A DNA stretch of 64,000 bases from Micropruina sp. (GTDB lineage: Bacteria; Actinomycetota; Actinomycetes; Propionibacteriales; Propionibacteriaceae). The DNA is taken from assembly GCA_016716635.1 (NCBI GenBank), contig JADJVZ010000011.1, positions 1,302,001 to 1,366,000 on the forward strand. The letters are read 5' to 3'. Shown piece by piece: positions 7,931 through 18,185 of the stretch. The first letter of the stretch is position 1, and the number at the start of each line of letters is the position of its first letter. The notes below the pieces were generated by a model. That model searched no databases and was not told the DNA's origin. It worked only from the letters and a program-made list of their open reading frames with translations. The translations under genes were made by a program, and so were the position numbers.

Positions 7931-9982
7931 ATGGAGTTCGCGAACCTCTACAACCACGGCTTCGCCCGCGTGGCGGCCTGCACGGTGCCCATCGTGATGG
8001 TGCAACCGTCGGTCAACGCGGCGACGGTGCTGGCGCAGGCCCAGGCACGCGCCGACGAGGGCGCGGTGTTGGCGGTGTTTCCGGAGCTGTGCCTCACCGG
8101 CTACTCCATCGAGGACCTGCTGCTGCAGGACACCGTCTTGGACGCCACCCTCACCGCCTTGGACGAACTTGTCGCGGGCTCGGTCGACGTGGGCTGCGTC
8201 ATCGTGGTGGGCGCGCCGCTGCGCAGCCTGCACAGGGTCTACAACTGCGCGGTGGTGATCCATCGCGGCCAGGTGCTGGGCGTCGTCCCCAAGAGCTACC
8301 TACCGACCTACCGCGAGTTTTACGAGCGGCGCCAGATCGCCCCTGGCGACGACGTCACCGGAGAGATCACGATCGCGGGACAGGACGTCCCATTCGGCGC
8401 CGATCTATTGTTCGCCGCGGACGACCTTCCCGGCTTTGTGCTCAACGTTGAGATCTGCGAGGACATGTGGGTGCCGATCCCCCCGTCGGCCGAGGCCGCC
8501 CTGGCCGGGGCCACCGTGATCGCGAACCTGTCGGGCTCCCCCATCACGGTCGCCAAGGCCGAGGACCGCAAGCTTTTGTGCGCCTCCGGCTCCTCGCGGC
8601 TGCTGGCGGCCTACCTCTACGCCGCCGCCGGAGAAGGGGAATCGTCCACCGACCTGTCGTGGGACGGCCAGACGCTGATCTACGAGAACGGCACGCTGCT
8701 CGCCGAATCTGAACGCTTCCCCGAAGGGCCACGCTGCAGCGTGGCCGACATCGACCTGGGGACGCTCGTCCAAGAACGGCTCCGGCAGGGGACGTTCGAC
8801 GACAACCGCCGCGCCCATGCCGAGCGCCTGGACGGTTACCGATGGGTCAACTTCACCCTCGATCCGCCCACGGGCGACCTGGGCCTGCGGCGCACCGTGG
8901 CGCGCTTCCCGTTCGTCCCCGCCGATGCCGCGCGACTCGCGCAAGACTGCTACGAGGCCTACCACATTCAGGTTTCGGGGCTGGAGCAGCGGCTGCGGGC
9001 CATCGGGCAGCCCAAGATCGTCATCGGCGTCTCCGGGGGCCTCGACTCCACCCACGCCCTCATCGTGGCGGCGCGGGCCATGGATCGGCTCGACCGCCCG
9101 CGGACGGACATCCTGGCGTTCACCATGCCGGGCTTCGCCACGTCCGAGAAGACGAAGACCAATGCGACCAAGCTGGCCACGGCACTCGGCGTGACGTTCG
9201 CCGAGCTCGACATCACCGAGACGGCGAAAACGATGTTCGCCGAGATCGGACACCCCTACGCCGACGGGCATCCGGTCTACGACATCACCTTCGAGAACGT
9301 TCAGGCGGGTCTGCGCACCGACTACCTCTTCCGTCTTGCCAACCAGCGCGGCGGCATCGTGCTCGGCACCGGCGACCTGTCGGAGCTGGCGCTCGGCTGG
9401 TGCACGTATGGGGTCGGCGACCAGATGAGCCACTACAACGTGAATGGCGGGGTGCCGAAGACGCTGATCCAGCACCTGATCCGCTGGGTGACCACCTCCG
9501 GTCAGTTCACCGACGAGGTTGGACGGACGCTCGACGCCATCCTCGACACCGAGATCAGCCCCGAACTCGTGCCCGTCGCGGCCGGGGAGACCCCGCAGTC
9601 GACGCAGGCCGTGATCGGGCCGTACAACCTGCAGGACTTCACCTTGTTCCACGTGCTGCGCTACGGCATGCGACCCTCGAAGATCGCTTTCTTGGCGTCG
9701 CACGCCTGGTCGGACGCCGCGGTCGGCGCGTGGCCGCCGGGCTACCCCGAGGACGAGAGGGTGGCCTACGACCTGCCCACGATCAAGAAGTGGCTCGGGG
9801 TCTTCCTCAAGCGCTACTTCGGGTTCAGCCAGTTCAAGCGCTCGGCGCTGCCGAACGGGCCGAAGGTCGTCCGCGGCGGGTCCTTGTCGCCGCGGGGCGA
9901 TTGGCGGATGCCGTCCGACACGTCCGCGTCACTGTGGCTGGACGAGCTTGAGGCGAACGTCCCCTCCCCACGACCGGAATAG
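7931..9982 (+). CDS. nadE: Glutamine-dependent NAD+ synthetase
   Basis: Catalyses the last step of NAD biosynthesis, amidating nicotinic acid adenine dinucleotide using ammonia channelled from glutamine. It is a 683-residue two-domain enzyme. The N-terminal nitrilase-type glutaminase has the catalytic triad Glu52 (FPELCLTGY), Lys121 (PKSYLP) and Cys176 (EICEDMW). The C-terminal synthetase carries the PP-loop GVSGGLDST near residue 367. The start MEFANLYNHGF matches the actinobacterial family and has GGAGGG five bases upstream. It is divergent from the Ala/Pro-rich gene. Confidence 0.97.
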   Translation: MEFANLYNHGFARVAACTVPIVMVQPSVNAATVLAQAQARADEGAVLAVFPELCLTGYSIEDLLLQDTVLDATLTALDELVAGSVDVGCVIVVGAPLRSLHRVYNCAVVIHRGQVLGVVPKSYLPTYREFYERRQIAPGDDVTGEITIAGQDVPFGADLLFAADDLPGFVLNVEICEDMWVPIPPSAEAALAGATVIANLSGSPITVAKAEDRKLLCASGSSRLLAAYLYAAAGEGESSTDLSWDGQTLIYENGTLLAESERFPEGPRCSVADIDLGTLVQERLRQGTFDDNRRAHAERLDGYRWVNFTLDPPTGDLGLRRTVARFPFVPADAARLAQDCYEAYHIQVSGLEQRLRAIGQPKIVIGVSGGLDSTHALIVAARAMDRLDRPRTDILAFTMPGFATSEKTKTNATKLATALGVTFAELDITETAKTMFAEIGHPYADGHPVYDITFENVQAGLRTDYLFRLANQRGGIVLGTGDLSELALGWCTYGVGDQMSHYNVNGGVPKTLIQHLIRWVTTSGQFTDEVGRTLDAILDTEISPELVPVAAGETPQSTQAVIGPYNLQDFTLFHVLRYGMRPSKIAFLASHAWSDAAVGAWPPGYPEDERVAYDLPTIKKWLGVFLKRYFGFSQFKRSALPNGPKVVRGGSLSPRGDWRMPSDTSASLWLDELEANVPSPRPE

Positions 9983-10010
9983 TTCCATTTTCAACTATGT
10001 TGGGATGGTC

Positions 10011-11036
10011 ATGAACTTCGAATTCGGAATCGACACCTTCGGCGACGTCACCCTGGACGCGACCGGCACCCCGCTGAGTCACGCGGCGGTCGTCCGCAAC
10101 GTGGTCGAGGAGGGCGTCTTGGCCGACCATGTCGGCCTGGACGTGATCGGCATCGGCGAGCATCACCGCGACGACTTCGCGATCTCGTCTCCGCCGATGG
10201 TCTTGGCGGGCATCGCCGCGCGCACCTCGAACATCCGACTCATCAGCGCCGTCACGGTGCTCAGCTCGGAGGATCCCGTCCGGGTCTACGAGCAGTTCGC
10301 CACGCTCGACGCGCTCTCCAACGGCCGCGCCGAGCTGATGGTCGGACGCGGCTCGTTCACCGAGTCCTTCCCCCTCTTCGGCTACGACCTCGCCGACTAC
10401 GAGGAGTTGTTCGAGGAGAAGCTCTCCATGATGGTGGCGCTGCAGAAGGGCGGCGTCATCAACTGGAGCGGTAAGCATTCGCAAAACCTGCAGGACGTGA
10501 CCCTGTACCCGCCCATGGAGCATGGTCCGCTCCCGATCTGGGTGGCGGTGGGTGGTAGCCCCAACTCGGTGATCCGCGCGGCAGCCCACGGGCTTCCGTT
10601 GATGCTCGCCATCATCGGCGGCTCGACGGATCGGTTCTCCCCCTTCGCCGACCTCTACCGACGCGCGCTCACCGAACTCGATCAGGCGCCGCAGCCGATC
10701 GGCTACCACTCGTTCGGCCACGTCGCCGAGACCGACGAAGCAGCCGTTGAGGAGTTCTACGACCCCTACGTCAAGACCATGACGCGCATCGGCCGCGAGC
10801 GAGGCTGGAGCCCGCCGAGCCGCGGTGCCTTCGAAGCGGAGTTGCGGGAAGGTGCGATGGCGGTCGGATCACCCGAGACGGTGGCCCGCAAGATCGCCCA
10901 CGGCCTGAAGGTTCTGGGCGCCTCCCGCTTCACCTTGAAGGTGAGCACCGGGCCCTTGTCGCACGAGGCGATCATGCGCAGCATCGAGCTGTACGGCACC
11001 AAGGTGGTGCCGCTCGTCCGCGACATGCTCGCCTGA
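10011..11036 (+). CDS. LLM-class flavin-dependent monooxygenase
   Basis: A luciferase-like F420/FMN-type TIM-barrel oxidoreductase of about 341 residues. Family features include FEFGIDTFGD at the N-terminus, GIGEHHRDDFAISSP, the SAVTVLSSEDPVRVYEQFATLD block, LMVGRGSFTESFPLFGYD and PIWVAVGGSPNS. The substrate cannot be told. The start is ATG 10011, or 10005 six bases earlier. A TATGTT sequence at 9996-10001 could be a -10 element giving a very short leader. It lies 28 bases after nadE. Confidence 0.88.
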   Translation: MNFEFGIDTFGDVTLDATGTPLSHAAVVRNVVEEGVLADHVGLDVIGIGEHHRDDFAISSPPMVLAGIAARTSNIRLISAVTVLSSEDPVRVYEQFATLDALSNGRAELMVGRGSFTESFPLFGYDLADYEELFEEKLSMMVALQKGGVINWSGKHSQNLQDVTLYPPMEHGPLPIWVAVGGSPNSVIRAAAHGLPLMLAIIGGSTDRFSPFADLYRRALTELDQAPQPIGYHSFGHVAETDEAAVEEFYDPYVKTMTRIGRERGWSPPSRGAFEAELREGAMAVGSPETVARKIAHGLKVLGASRFTLKVSTGPLSHEAIMRSIELYGTKVVPLVRDMLA

Positions 11037-11052
11037 GCGAACTCCCCTGGGG

Positions 11053-13455
11053 TTACTCCCCGTTGGACGAACGCCCTGACGAGCGTCCGCGGGAACGGCG
11101 CTGAGTCGACTCACGCTCGCCACCGTCCGACGGCGCCTGGGTTTCTACCGGGGCGTCGTGGGTGTGGTAGCCCCGTCCATGACAGGTCTCGCACGTGACC
11201 GTGAAGGCCTCGGCGAGGCCGGTCCCGATCTTCTTGCGCGTCATCTGAACCAAACCAAGGCTGGTGACCTCGGCCACCTGATGGCGCGTGCGGTCGCGTC
11301 CGAGGCACTCCACCAACCGGCGCAACAGCAGTTCGCGGTTGGACGACAGCACCATGTCGATGAAGTCGATGACGATGATGCCGCCGATGTCACGCAGGCG
11401 CAGTTGCCGGACGATCTCCTCGGCCGCTTCGAGGTTGTTCGACGTGACCGTCGCCTCAAGGTTGCCGGAGGTGCCGGTGAACTTGCCGGTGTTGACGTCG
11501 ACGACGGTCATGGCCTCGGTGCGATCGATGACCAGCGAGCCGCCCGACGGCAGGAAGACCTTGCGCTCGAGGGCCTTGGCCACCTGCTCGTTGACCCGGT
11601 TGACCTCGAACAGGTCGCCCAGTTCCTCGCGATCCCAACCGTGCAGGCGCTCCGCCAGGTGCGGGGCCACGTGGGTGACGTAGGCGTTGACGGTGTCCCA
11701 GGCGTCCTCGCCGCGGCCGTTGCCGTCCACGATGAGGGTGCTGAAGTCTTCGGTGAACAGGTCACGGACAATGCGGACGGTGAGGTCGGGCTCGGCGTAC
11801 AGCATCTGCGGCGCCTGACCGGCCTTGACCTTCTTCTCGATGATCTCCCACTGCGCCTTGAGGCGGGTGACGTCGCGGACGAGCTCCTCTTCGCTAGCGC
11901 CCTCGGCGGCCGTGCGGACGATGACCGAGGCGTCGTCACCGACGAGGTCATCGAGGATGTCCTTCAAGCGCTTGCGCTCGGGCTCGGGCAGCTTGCGGCT
12001 GATGCCGGCGAGCTGACCACCCGGGGAGTACACGACGTAGCGCCCCGGAATCGAGATGTGGCTGGTGAGTCGGGCGCCTTTGGCACCCACCGGGTCCTTG
12101 GTGACCTGCACGAGGACGGCCTGGCCGGACTTGAACACCCGCTCGACCTTGCGATCGGAGCCGGGCTCGCCGAAGGAATCCCAATCGACCTCGCCGGCGT
12201 AGAGCACGGCGTTGCGGCCGCGGCCGATGTCGATGAAAGCGGCCTCCATGCTGGGCAGGACGTTCTGGATGCGTCCGAGGTAGATGTTGCCGATGAGGCT
12301 CATGGCCGAGGCGCGATCCACGTAGTGCTCGACCAGGACGCCGTCTTCCAGCACCCCGATCTGGGTGTAGTCGTCGGACTGACGGATCAGCATGCGGCGG
12401 TCAACGGATTCGCGGCGGGCCAGGAACTCAGCCTCGGAAAGGATCGGCGTCCGACGGCGACCGGCGGCGCGGCCGTCCCGACGGCGCTGACGCTTGGCCT
12501 CCATACGGGTGGAACCTTCGATGCCGGTTACCTCTTCGGAGGCGGCGCGGCCCCGGCGCGGCTCGCGCACCTTGACCACGACATCGGTGGGATCGTCGTC
12601 AGCGCTGCCGGCATCCTCGCCACGGCGGCGACGGCGGCGACGACGACGGCTGGTGCCGGACGCGGCCTCATCGGAGATGACGTCGACGGCCTCGTCCTCG
12701 CCGTCGGATTCGGGCTCGGACTCCTCGTCGTCCTCACCTTCAATGACGTCGATGAGCGGACCGTCAGCACCGCGGCGGCGGCGACGGCCTCCGCGACGGC
12801 GGCGACGACGACGGGAGGCCAACTCCTCGTCCTCTTCGACCTCGGCGAGGTCGGCGGCCAGGGCCAACGCCTGTTCGGGGGTCAGCCCGGGGATGTCGCG
12901 GGCGATTTCGTCGGCGAGCTCTTCGAGATCAATCTCTTCGCCGTCGGCCAGTTGCTCACCAATGGCGGCCGCCAGTTCATCGAGCGCGCGATCGCGATCG
13001 TCCACGCCCTTGGCCCGACGACTACGGCGAGGACGAGCGTCCTCGAGGGCCGCCAAGCTGGCTTCAATGTCGGCGTCCGGGGCGGCATCGGCGACCTCTT
13101 CTGCCTTGCGGGAGCGAGAACGGCGCTTGGGAGCGACGGGCAACTCGGGCTGGTCGGCCTCCACGCTCTCGAGGGCGACCGAGACAGTCTCGACCTCGAC
13201 CTCGAGGGGGGCTTCGACGAGCACCTCGGCGGGGGCGGATATCTTGGGGGAACGGGTGCGACGGGCCCGAACCGGCTGATCGTCGACGACGATGGGCGCG
13301 GGCTCTGCGACCGGCAGTTCGACCGCCTGCGGCTCCGGGGCTTGCGCAACACGATCGGGCGGCGGACCCGCCGGGCGGCTGGCGCTGCGACGGCGTCGCG
13401 GCGGTGTGCCGTCCGAGGTCGCGGTGGGATCGACGGGTGCGTCTGAATCGAGCAT
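11053..13455 (-). CDS. rne: Ribonuclease E/G
   Basis: An endoribonuclease of 800 residues for rRNA maturation and mRNA decay. The first 320 residues are low-complexity, with acidic stretches and Arg/Gly-rich blocks (RRRRGG type) that are probably disordered and RNA-binding, as in other actinobacterial enzymes. The S1 RNA-binding segment follows (GNIYLGRIQNVLPSMEAAFIDIG), then the DNase I-like catalytic part with FIDMV containing the magnesium-binding Asp. CETCHGRG supplies the zinc-link cysteines near the C-terminus. GAAAGAGAG precedes the ATG. Confidence 0.95.
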   Translation of the reverse strand: MLDSDAPVDPTATSDGTPPRRRRSASRPAGPPPDRVAQAPEPQAVELPVAEPAPIVVDDQPVRARRTRSPKISAPAEVLVEAPLEVEVETVSVALESVEADQPELPVAPKRRSRSRKAEEVADAAPDADIEASLAALEDARPRRSRRAKGVDDRDRALDELAAAIGEQLADGEEIDLEELADEIARDIPGLTPEQALALAADLAEVEEDEELASRRRRRRRGGRRRRRGADGPLIDVIEGEDDEESEPESDGEDEAVDVISDEAASGTSRRRRRRRRRGEDAGSADDDPTDVVVKVREPRRGRAASEEVTGIEGSTRMEAKRQRRRDGRAAGRRRTPILSEAEFLARRESVDRRMLIRQSDDYTQIGVLEDGVLVEHYVDRASAMSLIGNIYLGRIQNVLPSMEAAFIDIGRGRNAVLYAGEVDWDSFGEPGSDRKVERVFKSGQAVLVQVTKDPVGAKGARLTSHISIPGRYVVYSPGGQLAGISRKLPEPERKRLKDILDDLVGDDASVIVRTAAEGASEEELVRDVTRLKAQWEIIEKKVKAGQAPQMLYAEPDLTVRIVRDLFTEDFSTLIVDGNGRGEDAWDTVNAYVTHVAPHLAERLHGWDREELGDLFEVNRVNEQVAKALERKVFLPSGGSLVIDRTEAMTVVDVNTGKFTGTSGNLEATVTSNNLEAAEEIVRQLRLRDIGGIIVIDFIDMVLSSNRELLLRRLVECLGRDRTRHQVAEVTSLGLVQMTRKKIGTGLAEAFTVTCETCHGRGYHTHDAPVETQAPSDGGERESTQRRSRGRSSGRSSNGE

Positions 13456-13713
13456 GGCTGCTCTCTTTCACCGGCAGTGACTGCCGGGTGCGGGCCGCGC
13501 TGGCGCGGCAAATCTGCGGTACGACGGCTCCCATGCGGCTACCGCGGTCGAGTCAGATGCTCGTCGCGGCCGATGCGTCACAGGAACGGAGCCTCGGTTG
13601 AGGCGCCTGACCGGCGGGAAGGGACACGGGTGTGTCCGGACCTTCGGTCAGTATTTCACACGCTTTAGGCATGGTCTACCAACTGCGGAGCTGTCCGCGC
13701 GTCGCGAAATTCG

Positions 13714-14421
13714 TTAGCCGACGAGCGGATCGCCGATTGAATCCCCAAGCCAGGGCCCTTGCGCGAGCCGCGTCACCAGCGCGGGCCGCGCCAGCACGAA
13801 CGCTGGCACGAGCCCTGCCAGGGCCGACACCACGTCGTCTGCGCGGACCAGCGGCACCTCGTGACGTCCGGTGAAATCGAGGGTGCGATCGTCCACGACC
13901 GACAAGGCGAGCACGGCCGGGCGGACGTCGAACTCGCGCACACCCGCCTTGGTCTGGCGCTGGACAAGCACGTGCTCGGCACCCATGAGGGAGGCCACTG
14001 CCTGTTCCATCACCGGACGCGGAACGCCGACAACATCGATGAGCCAGCGGGAGGCCTGCAGCCGCTCGGTGAGGGACGGCCCCTCGGCTGGCACGACCCG
14101 GATGATGTCCAGTCCCAGGGGCAGTGCCTCACCGAGGACGCGCTGGACCCAGTCGGGCTCCACCACGAGCGCCAGCCCCAGCTCGACGTACTCACACTCC
14201 GAGGCGGCGCCGGTCGGGGCGGCATTCGGGTAGGAGATGCGGGGATGCGGGGAGAACCCGGACGAATACGCCATCGGGATCTCGGCGCGCCGGATGGCCC
14301 GTTCGAGGGCCCTCGCGAAATCACGGTGGGAGGCAAACCGGGCGCGCCCGCGCTTGGAGTACTCCAGACGCAGCTTCTGCACAGGGGGCGCCTGCTGCTG
14401 CGGAGGTTGCCGGGTGCCCAT
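13714..14421 (-). CDS. Radical-SAM-linked protein (DUF2344/TIGR03936)
   Basis: A partner protein of about 235 residues that follows the TIGR03960 radical SAM gene in many actinomycetes. Recognised by QKLRLEYSKRGRARFASHRD, then ALERAIRRAEIPMAYSSGFSPHPRIS. The function is not established; a link to tRNA or rRNA modification has been suggested for the pair. Its ATG shares one base with the upstream stop (TGATG), so the start at 14421 is preferred over longer frames. The 258 bases between it and rne show no clear gene. Confidence 0.87.
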   Translation of the reverse strand: MGTRQPPQQQAPPVQKLRLEYSKRGRARFASHRDFARALERAIRRAEIPMAYSSGFSPHPRISYPNAAPTGAASECEYVELGLALVVEPDWVQRVLGEALPLGLDIIRVVPAEGPSLTERLQASRWLIDVVGVPRPVMEQAVASLMGAEHVLVQRQTKAGVREFDVRPAVLALSVVDDRTLDFTGRHEVPLVRADDVVSALAGLVPAFVLARPALVTRLAQGPWLGDSIGDPLVG

Positions 14422-16358
14422 CAGGCGCGACCCGTCACACGTGCGAGCGGGATGAGGGTGCGGCCCGTCGGTCCCATCTGGATGGACGTGTCGAGTTCGG
14501 CGCACACGCCGCAGTCGTAGCAGGCCGACCACCGGCAGTCGTCCACCTCGTGCTCGCCAATGGCGTCCTGCCAATCGGCCCACAGCCAGTCACGGGCGAG
14601 ACCCGCGTCAAGGTGGTCCCAGGGCAGCACCTCGTCCTCGTCGCGCTCCCGGGAGGTGTACCAGGCCAGGTCCACCCCGGTGCCCGCGAGGGCCGCATCG
14701 GTCGCCGCAACCCACCGGTCATAGCTGAAATGTTCGCTCCAGCCGTCGAGCACTCCCCCAGATCGCCACACGTGCTCGATCACGGGCCCGACGCGACGAT
14801 CGCCGCGGCTCAACAGCCCCTCAACCTGCCCCGGACGCCCGTCGTGGTAGCGCATGCCGATGGAGCGCCCGTAGCGCCGATCGGCGCGGATCTTGTCGCG
14901 CAGCGCGAACAGCCGACCGTCGATGACGTCGGGCGGCGCCTGACCGGCCCACTGGAACGGCGTGTGCGACTTGGGGACGAACCCACCGATCGACACCGTG
15001 CACCGGATGTCGCGGGTGCCGCTGACCTGGCGTCCGACCTCCACGACCCGCGCGGCGAGGTCGGCAATGCCGAGCACGTCCTCCTCGGTTTCGGTGGGCA
15101 GACCGCACATGAAGTAGAGCTTGACCGAGCGCCAGCCCTGCCCGAACGCCGCCGAGACCGTGGCGAGCAGATCGTCCTCGCTCACCTGTTTGTTGATGAC
15201 GCGGCGCAGCCGCTCCGAGCCACCCTCGGGCGCGAAGGTGAGCCCCGAGCGGCGCCCGTTGCGCGAAAGCTCGTTGGCGAGGTCGATGTTGAACGCGTCC
15301 ACGCGGGTGCTGGGAAGCGACAGCGAGACGTTGCTGCCGGCATACCGATCGGCGAGTTGCTTGGTGACCTGACCGATCTCCGAGTGGTCGGCGCTGGAGA
15401 GGCTGAGCAGGCCCACCTCTTCCAACCCGGTAGACCGCAGGCCGGTGTCGATCATCTGGCCGATGACGTCGATCGAGCGTTCCCGCACGGGCCGCGACAC
15501 CATGCCGGCTTGGCAGAAGCGACAGCCGCGGCTGCACCCACGGAAGATCTCAGCCGAGTACCGCTCGTGGACGGTCTCGGCAAGGGGGACGACCGGCGCC
15601 TTCGGGTAGGGCCATTCGTCGAGATCCATCAGGGTGTTCTTGCGGACGCGCTTGGGCACCCCCGGCCGATTGGGCGTGACGGACGAGATGCGCCCGTCGG
15701 GCACGTACGTGACGTCGTAGAAGGACGGGACGTAGACCTCGCCGGTGAAAGCCAACTGCTTCAGCAAGCCTTCGCGTCCGCCCGGACGCCCCCCGGACTT
15801 CCAGCGCCGCACGATCGAGGCGATCGCGACGCTGACCTGTTCCCCGTCGCCGAGCACGGCCGCGTCGAGGAATGTCGCCATCGGCTCGGGGTTGTACATG
15901 GCATGACCGCCGCCGATCACCAGCGGATCGTCGTCTCCCCGCTCGGCCGCGTGCAGCGGCACGCCGGCGAGATCGAGCGCCTCAAGAAGATTGGTGTAGC
16001 CAAGCTCGGTGGCAAACGAGACGCCGATGACGTCAAAGGCGCTCACCGGCAGGTGGTTCTCCAAGGTGAACTGCGGCACGCCAGCCTGGCGCATCAGTGC
16101 CGCGAGGTCCGGCGCCGCCGAAAAGGTGCGCTCGGCCATCACCCACTCGAGTTCGTTGAGTACCTCGTAAAGGATGGCCGTGCCCTGGTTAGGCTGGCCC
16201 ACCTCGTACAGGTCGGGGTACATCAGCACCCACCGCACCTCGGTCGAGTCCCACGCCTTGTGGACGGAGTTGACCTCGCCGCCAACGTATTGGATCGGCT
16301 TGGCGACCTGGGCGAGCAGGGGCTCGAGGGCCTCGAAGAGGCTGGCGGGTGCAGTCAT
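14421..16358 (-). CDS. B12-binding/radical SAM protein (TIGR03960 family)
   Basis: A radical SAM protein of about 645 residues. The N-terminal part (KPIQYVGGEVNSVHKAW) resembles the cobalamin-binding-like domain of this family. The [4Fe-4S] motif is in RGCSRGCRFCQAG (Cys-x3-Cys-x2-Cys), followed by EEVGLLSLSSADHSEI and the FAPEGGSERLR segment. The C-terminus carries CRWSACYDCGVC. ATG 16358 fits the family N-terminus; a TTG three codons earlier has a better-spaced AGG and is an alternative. It pairs with the DUF2344 gene. Confidence 0.9.
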   Translation of the reverse strand: MTAPASLFEALEPLLAQVAKPIQYVGGEVNSVHKAWDSTEVRWVLMYPDLYEVGQPNQGTAILYEVLNELEWVMAERTFSAAPDLAALMRQAGVPQFTLENHLPVSAFDVIGVSFATELGYTNLLEALDLAGVPLHAAERGDDDPLVIGGGHAMYNPEPMATFLDAAVLGDGEQVSVAIASIVRRWKSGGRPGGREGLLKQLAFTGEVYVPSFYDVTYVPDGRISSVTPNRPGVPKRVRKNTLMDLDEWPYPKAPVVPLAETVHERYSAEIFRGCSRGCRFCQAGMVSRPVRERSIDVIGQMIDTGLRSTGLEEVGLLSLSSADHSEIGQVTKQLADRYAGSNVSLSLPSTRVDAFNIDLANELSRNGRRSGLTFAPEGGSERLRRVINKQVSEDDLLATVSAAFGQGWRSVKLYFMCGLPTETEEDVLGIADLAARVVEVGRQVSGTRDIRCTVSIGGFVPKSHTPFQWAGQAPPDVIDGRLFALRDKIRADRRYGRSIGMRYHDGRPGQVEGLLSRGDRRVGPVIEHVWRSGGVLDGWSEHFSYDRWVAATDAALAGTGVDLAWYTSRERDEDEVLPWDHLDAGLARDWLWADWQDAIGEHEVDDCRWSACYDCGVCAELDTSIQMGPTGRTLIPLARVTGRA

Positions 16359-16370
16359 GACCCGCAAATG

Positions 16371-17711
16371 TTACCTGTCGAAACGCGGCGGCGCAGGCAA
16401 CATCGGCGCGGGAGGAGCCGGAGCGGGTGCGACAGGCTCCGCCACAAGCGCATGCCGAGGCGGTGGTGCCCAGTTCGCCGCCAGTGACGGCGGCGGAGGG
16501 ACGCCTTCGGCATGAGCCGGTACGTAGTTCGGCGCGGGCGGCGGATAAGCCTGTGGCTGCGGCGGAAAAGCCTGCGGCTGCGGCTGCGGCGGAAAAGCCT
16601 GCGCCTGCGGCGCGTAACCCTGGGGGGCCGACGGATACCCGTAGGGCGGATAGCTCGGCACGAAGCCCGCCGGCTCCGCGGGCGCAAAACCCTGGGGTGG
16701 GAGCTCGGGGCTCGCCGGGACACCGGTGCGGCGATAGCCGTCGGTGCCGGCGCTACGGACGGGACGCACACGCTTGGCCTGCCACACGATCAGCAAGGCG
16801 GCAATCGTCGGCATCGCGAGGTTGATCACGATCTGCCAGGGATCGGTGACGGTGCCGGCCTCACGTTGGAAGAGCCCCGAAAGGTCCTGCCACGGGGTCA
16901 GCGACAACGAGGTCATGTTGTTCACGACGTGCACCGCAATGGAGGCCTCCAGCCCGCCGGTCCACCACGTCAGGAAGCAAGCGATCATGGCAAACGTGAA
17001 GTAGAAGACGTTCAACCAGACGTCTCCCGCGCCGTGCAGCAGCATGAACACGGTGCTGGAGACGAGGGCGCCCCCGACAAGGCCCACGTACTTGTTCGGG
17101 AAGAAACTGGCCACCGAGCGATTGATGAGTCCCCGGGTCGCGTACTCCTCGCCCGCGCACTGGAAAGGCGTGGTCAGCAGCACTGTGGCCAGCATGAGCC
17201 AGGTATCGGGCCTCGCCTCCATCGGGAAGGGGTCCACCCAGTATTCCAACACGGTCATCCCGATCCACAGCGGGGCGATGACCACCAGGCAGCGCACGAA
17301 CCAGCTCCAGCGGATGCCCTTCCTGACCGAGGAGAGCCAGCCCGGCCGCTGCCCGAAGAGCCACCATTGCGTGAGCATCGCCACCGGGATGGCGGCGATG
17401 ATGGTGAGGTTGTTCGCCAGGAAGCCAAGCGCCGTGGTGCTGAGCGCCGTGACCATTTGCTCTGGGGTGCTCAAGCCTTGGCTGTACCACCAGATTGCGA
17501 AGGGCACCGAGACCAAGGCTGTCGCCAAGACCCAGCCGAAGCTAAAGGTGAGGAGCGCGAGGACGGGCTTCCACCAGCGCCAGCGCGGCGCCCGATAGAA
17601 CTCCGGATATTCGCGCGGGACGGTCGGCAGGTACCCAAACCCTTGCGGCAAGGGTGCCTTGGTGGGGCGACCGTCCAGCCCGGGCAGTTGCGCCGGGGCC
17701 CAGGTGGTCAT
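16371..17711 (-). CDS. CPBP-family intramembrane metalloprotease with Pro/Gln-rich tail
   Basis: A polytopic membrane protein of about 446 residues in the CAAX-protease/bacteriocin-processing (Abi) family. About eight membrane segments cover residues 50-310. The metal-binding motifs are CAGEEYATRG (EExxxR), FMLLHGAG and HVVNN. The last 120 residues are a cytoplasmic or surface tail of Pro/Gln/Tyr-rich short repeats (FPPQPQ type). The start overlaps the ndk stop as ATGA; the longer frame begins inside ndk and is rejected. The role is unknown. Confidence 0.88.
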   Translation of the reverse strand: MTTWAPAQLPGLDGRPTKAPLPQGFGYLPTVPREYPEFYRAPRWRWWKPVLALLTFSFGWVLATALVSVPFAIWWYSQGLSTPEQMVTALSTTALGFLANNLTIIAAIPVAMLTQWWLFGQRPGWLSSVRKGIRWSWFVRCLVVIAPLWIGMTVLEYWVDPFPMEARPDTWLMLATVLLTTPFQCAGEEYATRGLINRSVASFFPNKYVGLVGGALVSSTVFMLLHGAGDVWLNVFYFTFAMIACFLTWWTGGLEASIAVHVVNNMTSLSLTPWQDLSGLFQREAGTVTDPWQIVINLAMPTIAALLIVWQAKRVRPVRSAGTDGYRRTGVPASPELPPQGFAPAEPAGFVPSYPPYGYPSAPQGYAPQAQAFPPQPQPQAFPPQPQAYPPPAPNYVPAHAEGVPPPPSLAANWAPPPRHALVAEPVAPAPAPPAPMLPAPPRFDR

Positions 17712-18121
17712 GGCAGGGTCGGGAACCACAGCGCGATCTCGCGCGCCGAGGATTCCAAGGAGTCGGAGGCGTGCACTAGGTTCTCGCGGTTGGACAGCGA
17801 ATAATCCCCGCGCACGGATCCGGGCTCGGCAGCGACCCCGTCAGTGGCGCCGTTGAGGTGCCGAACAGCCTCGACGGCCGACGGACCCTCCAACACCATG
17901 GCGATGAGGGGACCCGAGGTGATGAAGGCGCGAAGCGGCGGGTACCACGCCTTCTCGACGTGCTCGGCGTAGTGCCGGTCAGCCATAGCGCTATCGACGA
18001 CGCGCTGGTCGAGCGCGACGGTGCGCAGACCCTTGTTCTCGTAGCGGGAGAGGATGGCGCCAATCAGGCCCCTCCGCACCCCGTCCGGCTTGATCAGAAC
18101 CAACGTGCGTTCAACTGTCAT
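17708..18121 (-). CDS. ndk: Nucleoside diphosphate kinase
   Basis: Equilibrates nucleoside di- and triphosphates by a phospho-histidine mechanism. It has 137 residues, normal length. It begins MTVERTLVLIKPDGVRRG, and the catalytic His is in NRENLVHASDS. The usual Gly after that His is Ala here. ATG 18121 matches the family; an ATG three codons upstream is also possible. It is coupled to the CPBP gene by ATGA. Confidence 0.96.
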   Translation of the reverse strand: MTVERTLVLIKPDGVRRGLIGAILSRYENKGLRTVALDQRVVDSAMADRHYAEHVEKAWYPPLRAFITSGPLIAMVLEGPSAVEAVRHLNGATDGVAAEPGSVRGDYSLSNRENLVHASDSLESSAREIALWFPTLP

Positions 18122-18185
18122 GGCGGTCACCCTACCGGCCGAGACCCGCAGATCCGGTGCCGAACGGCCCGCCTGTGGATAACTC

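Noticed and set aside
11158..13446. A 762-codon open frame opposite rne
   Set aside because: High GC produces long antisense frames; the product has no coherent domains and the opposite strand is a clear RNase E/G. The same applies to long frames opposite nadE, the radical SAM gene, valS and the CHAT gene.
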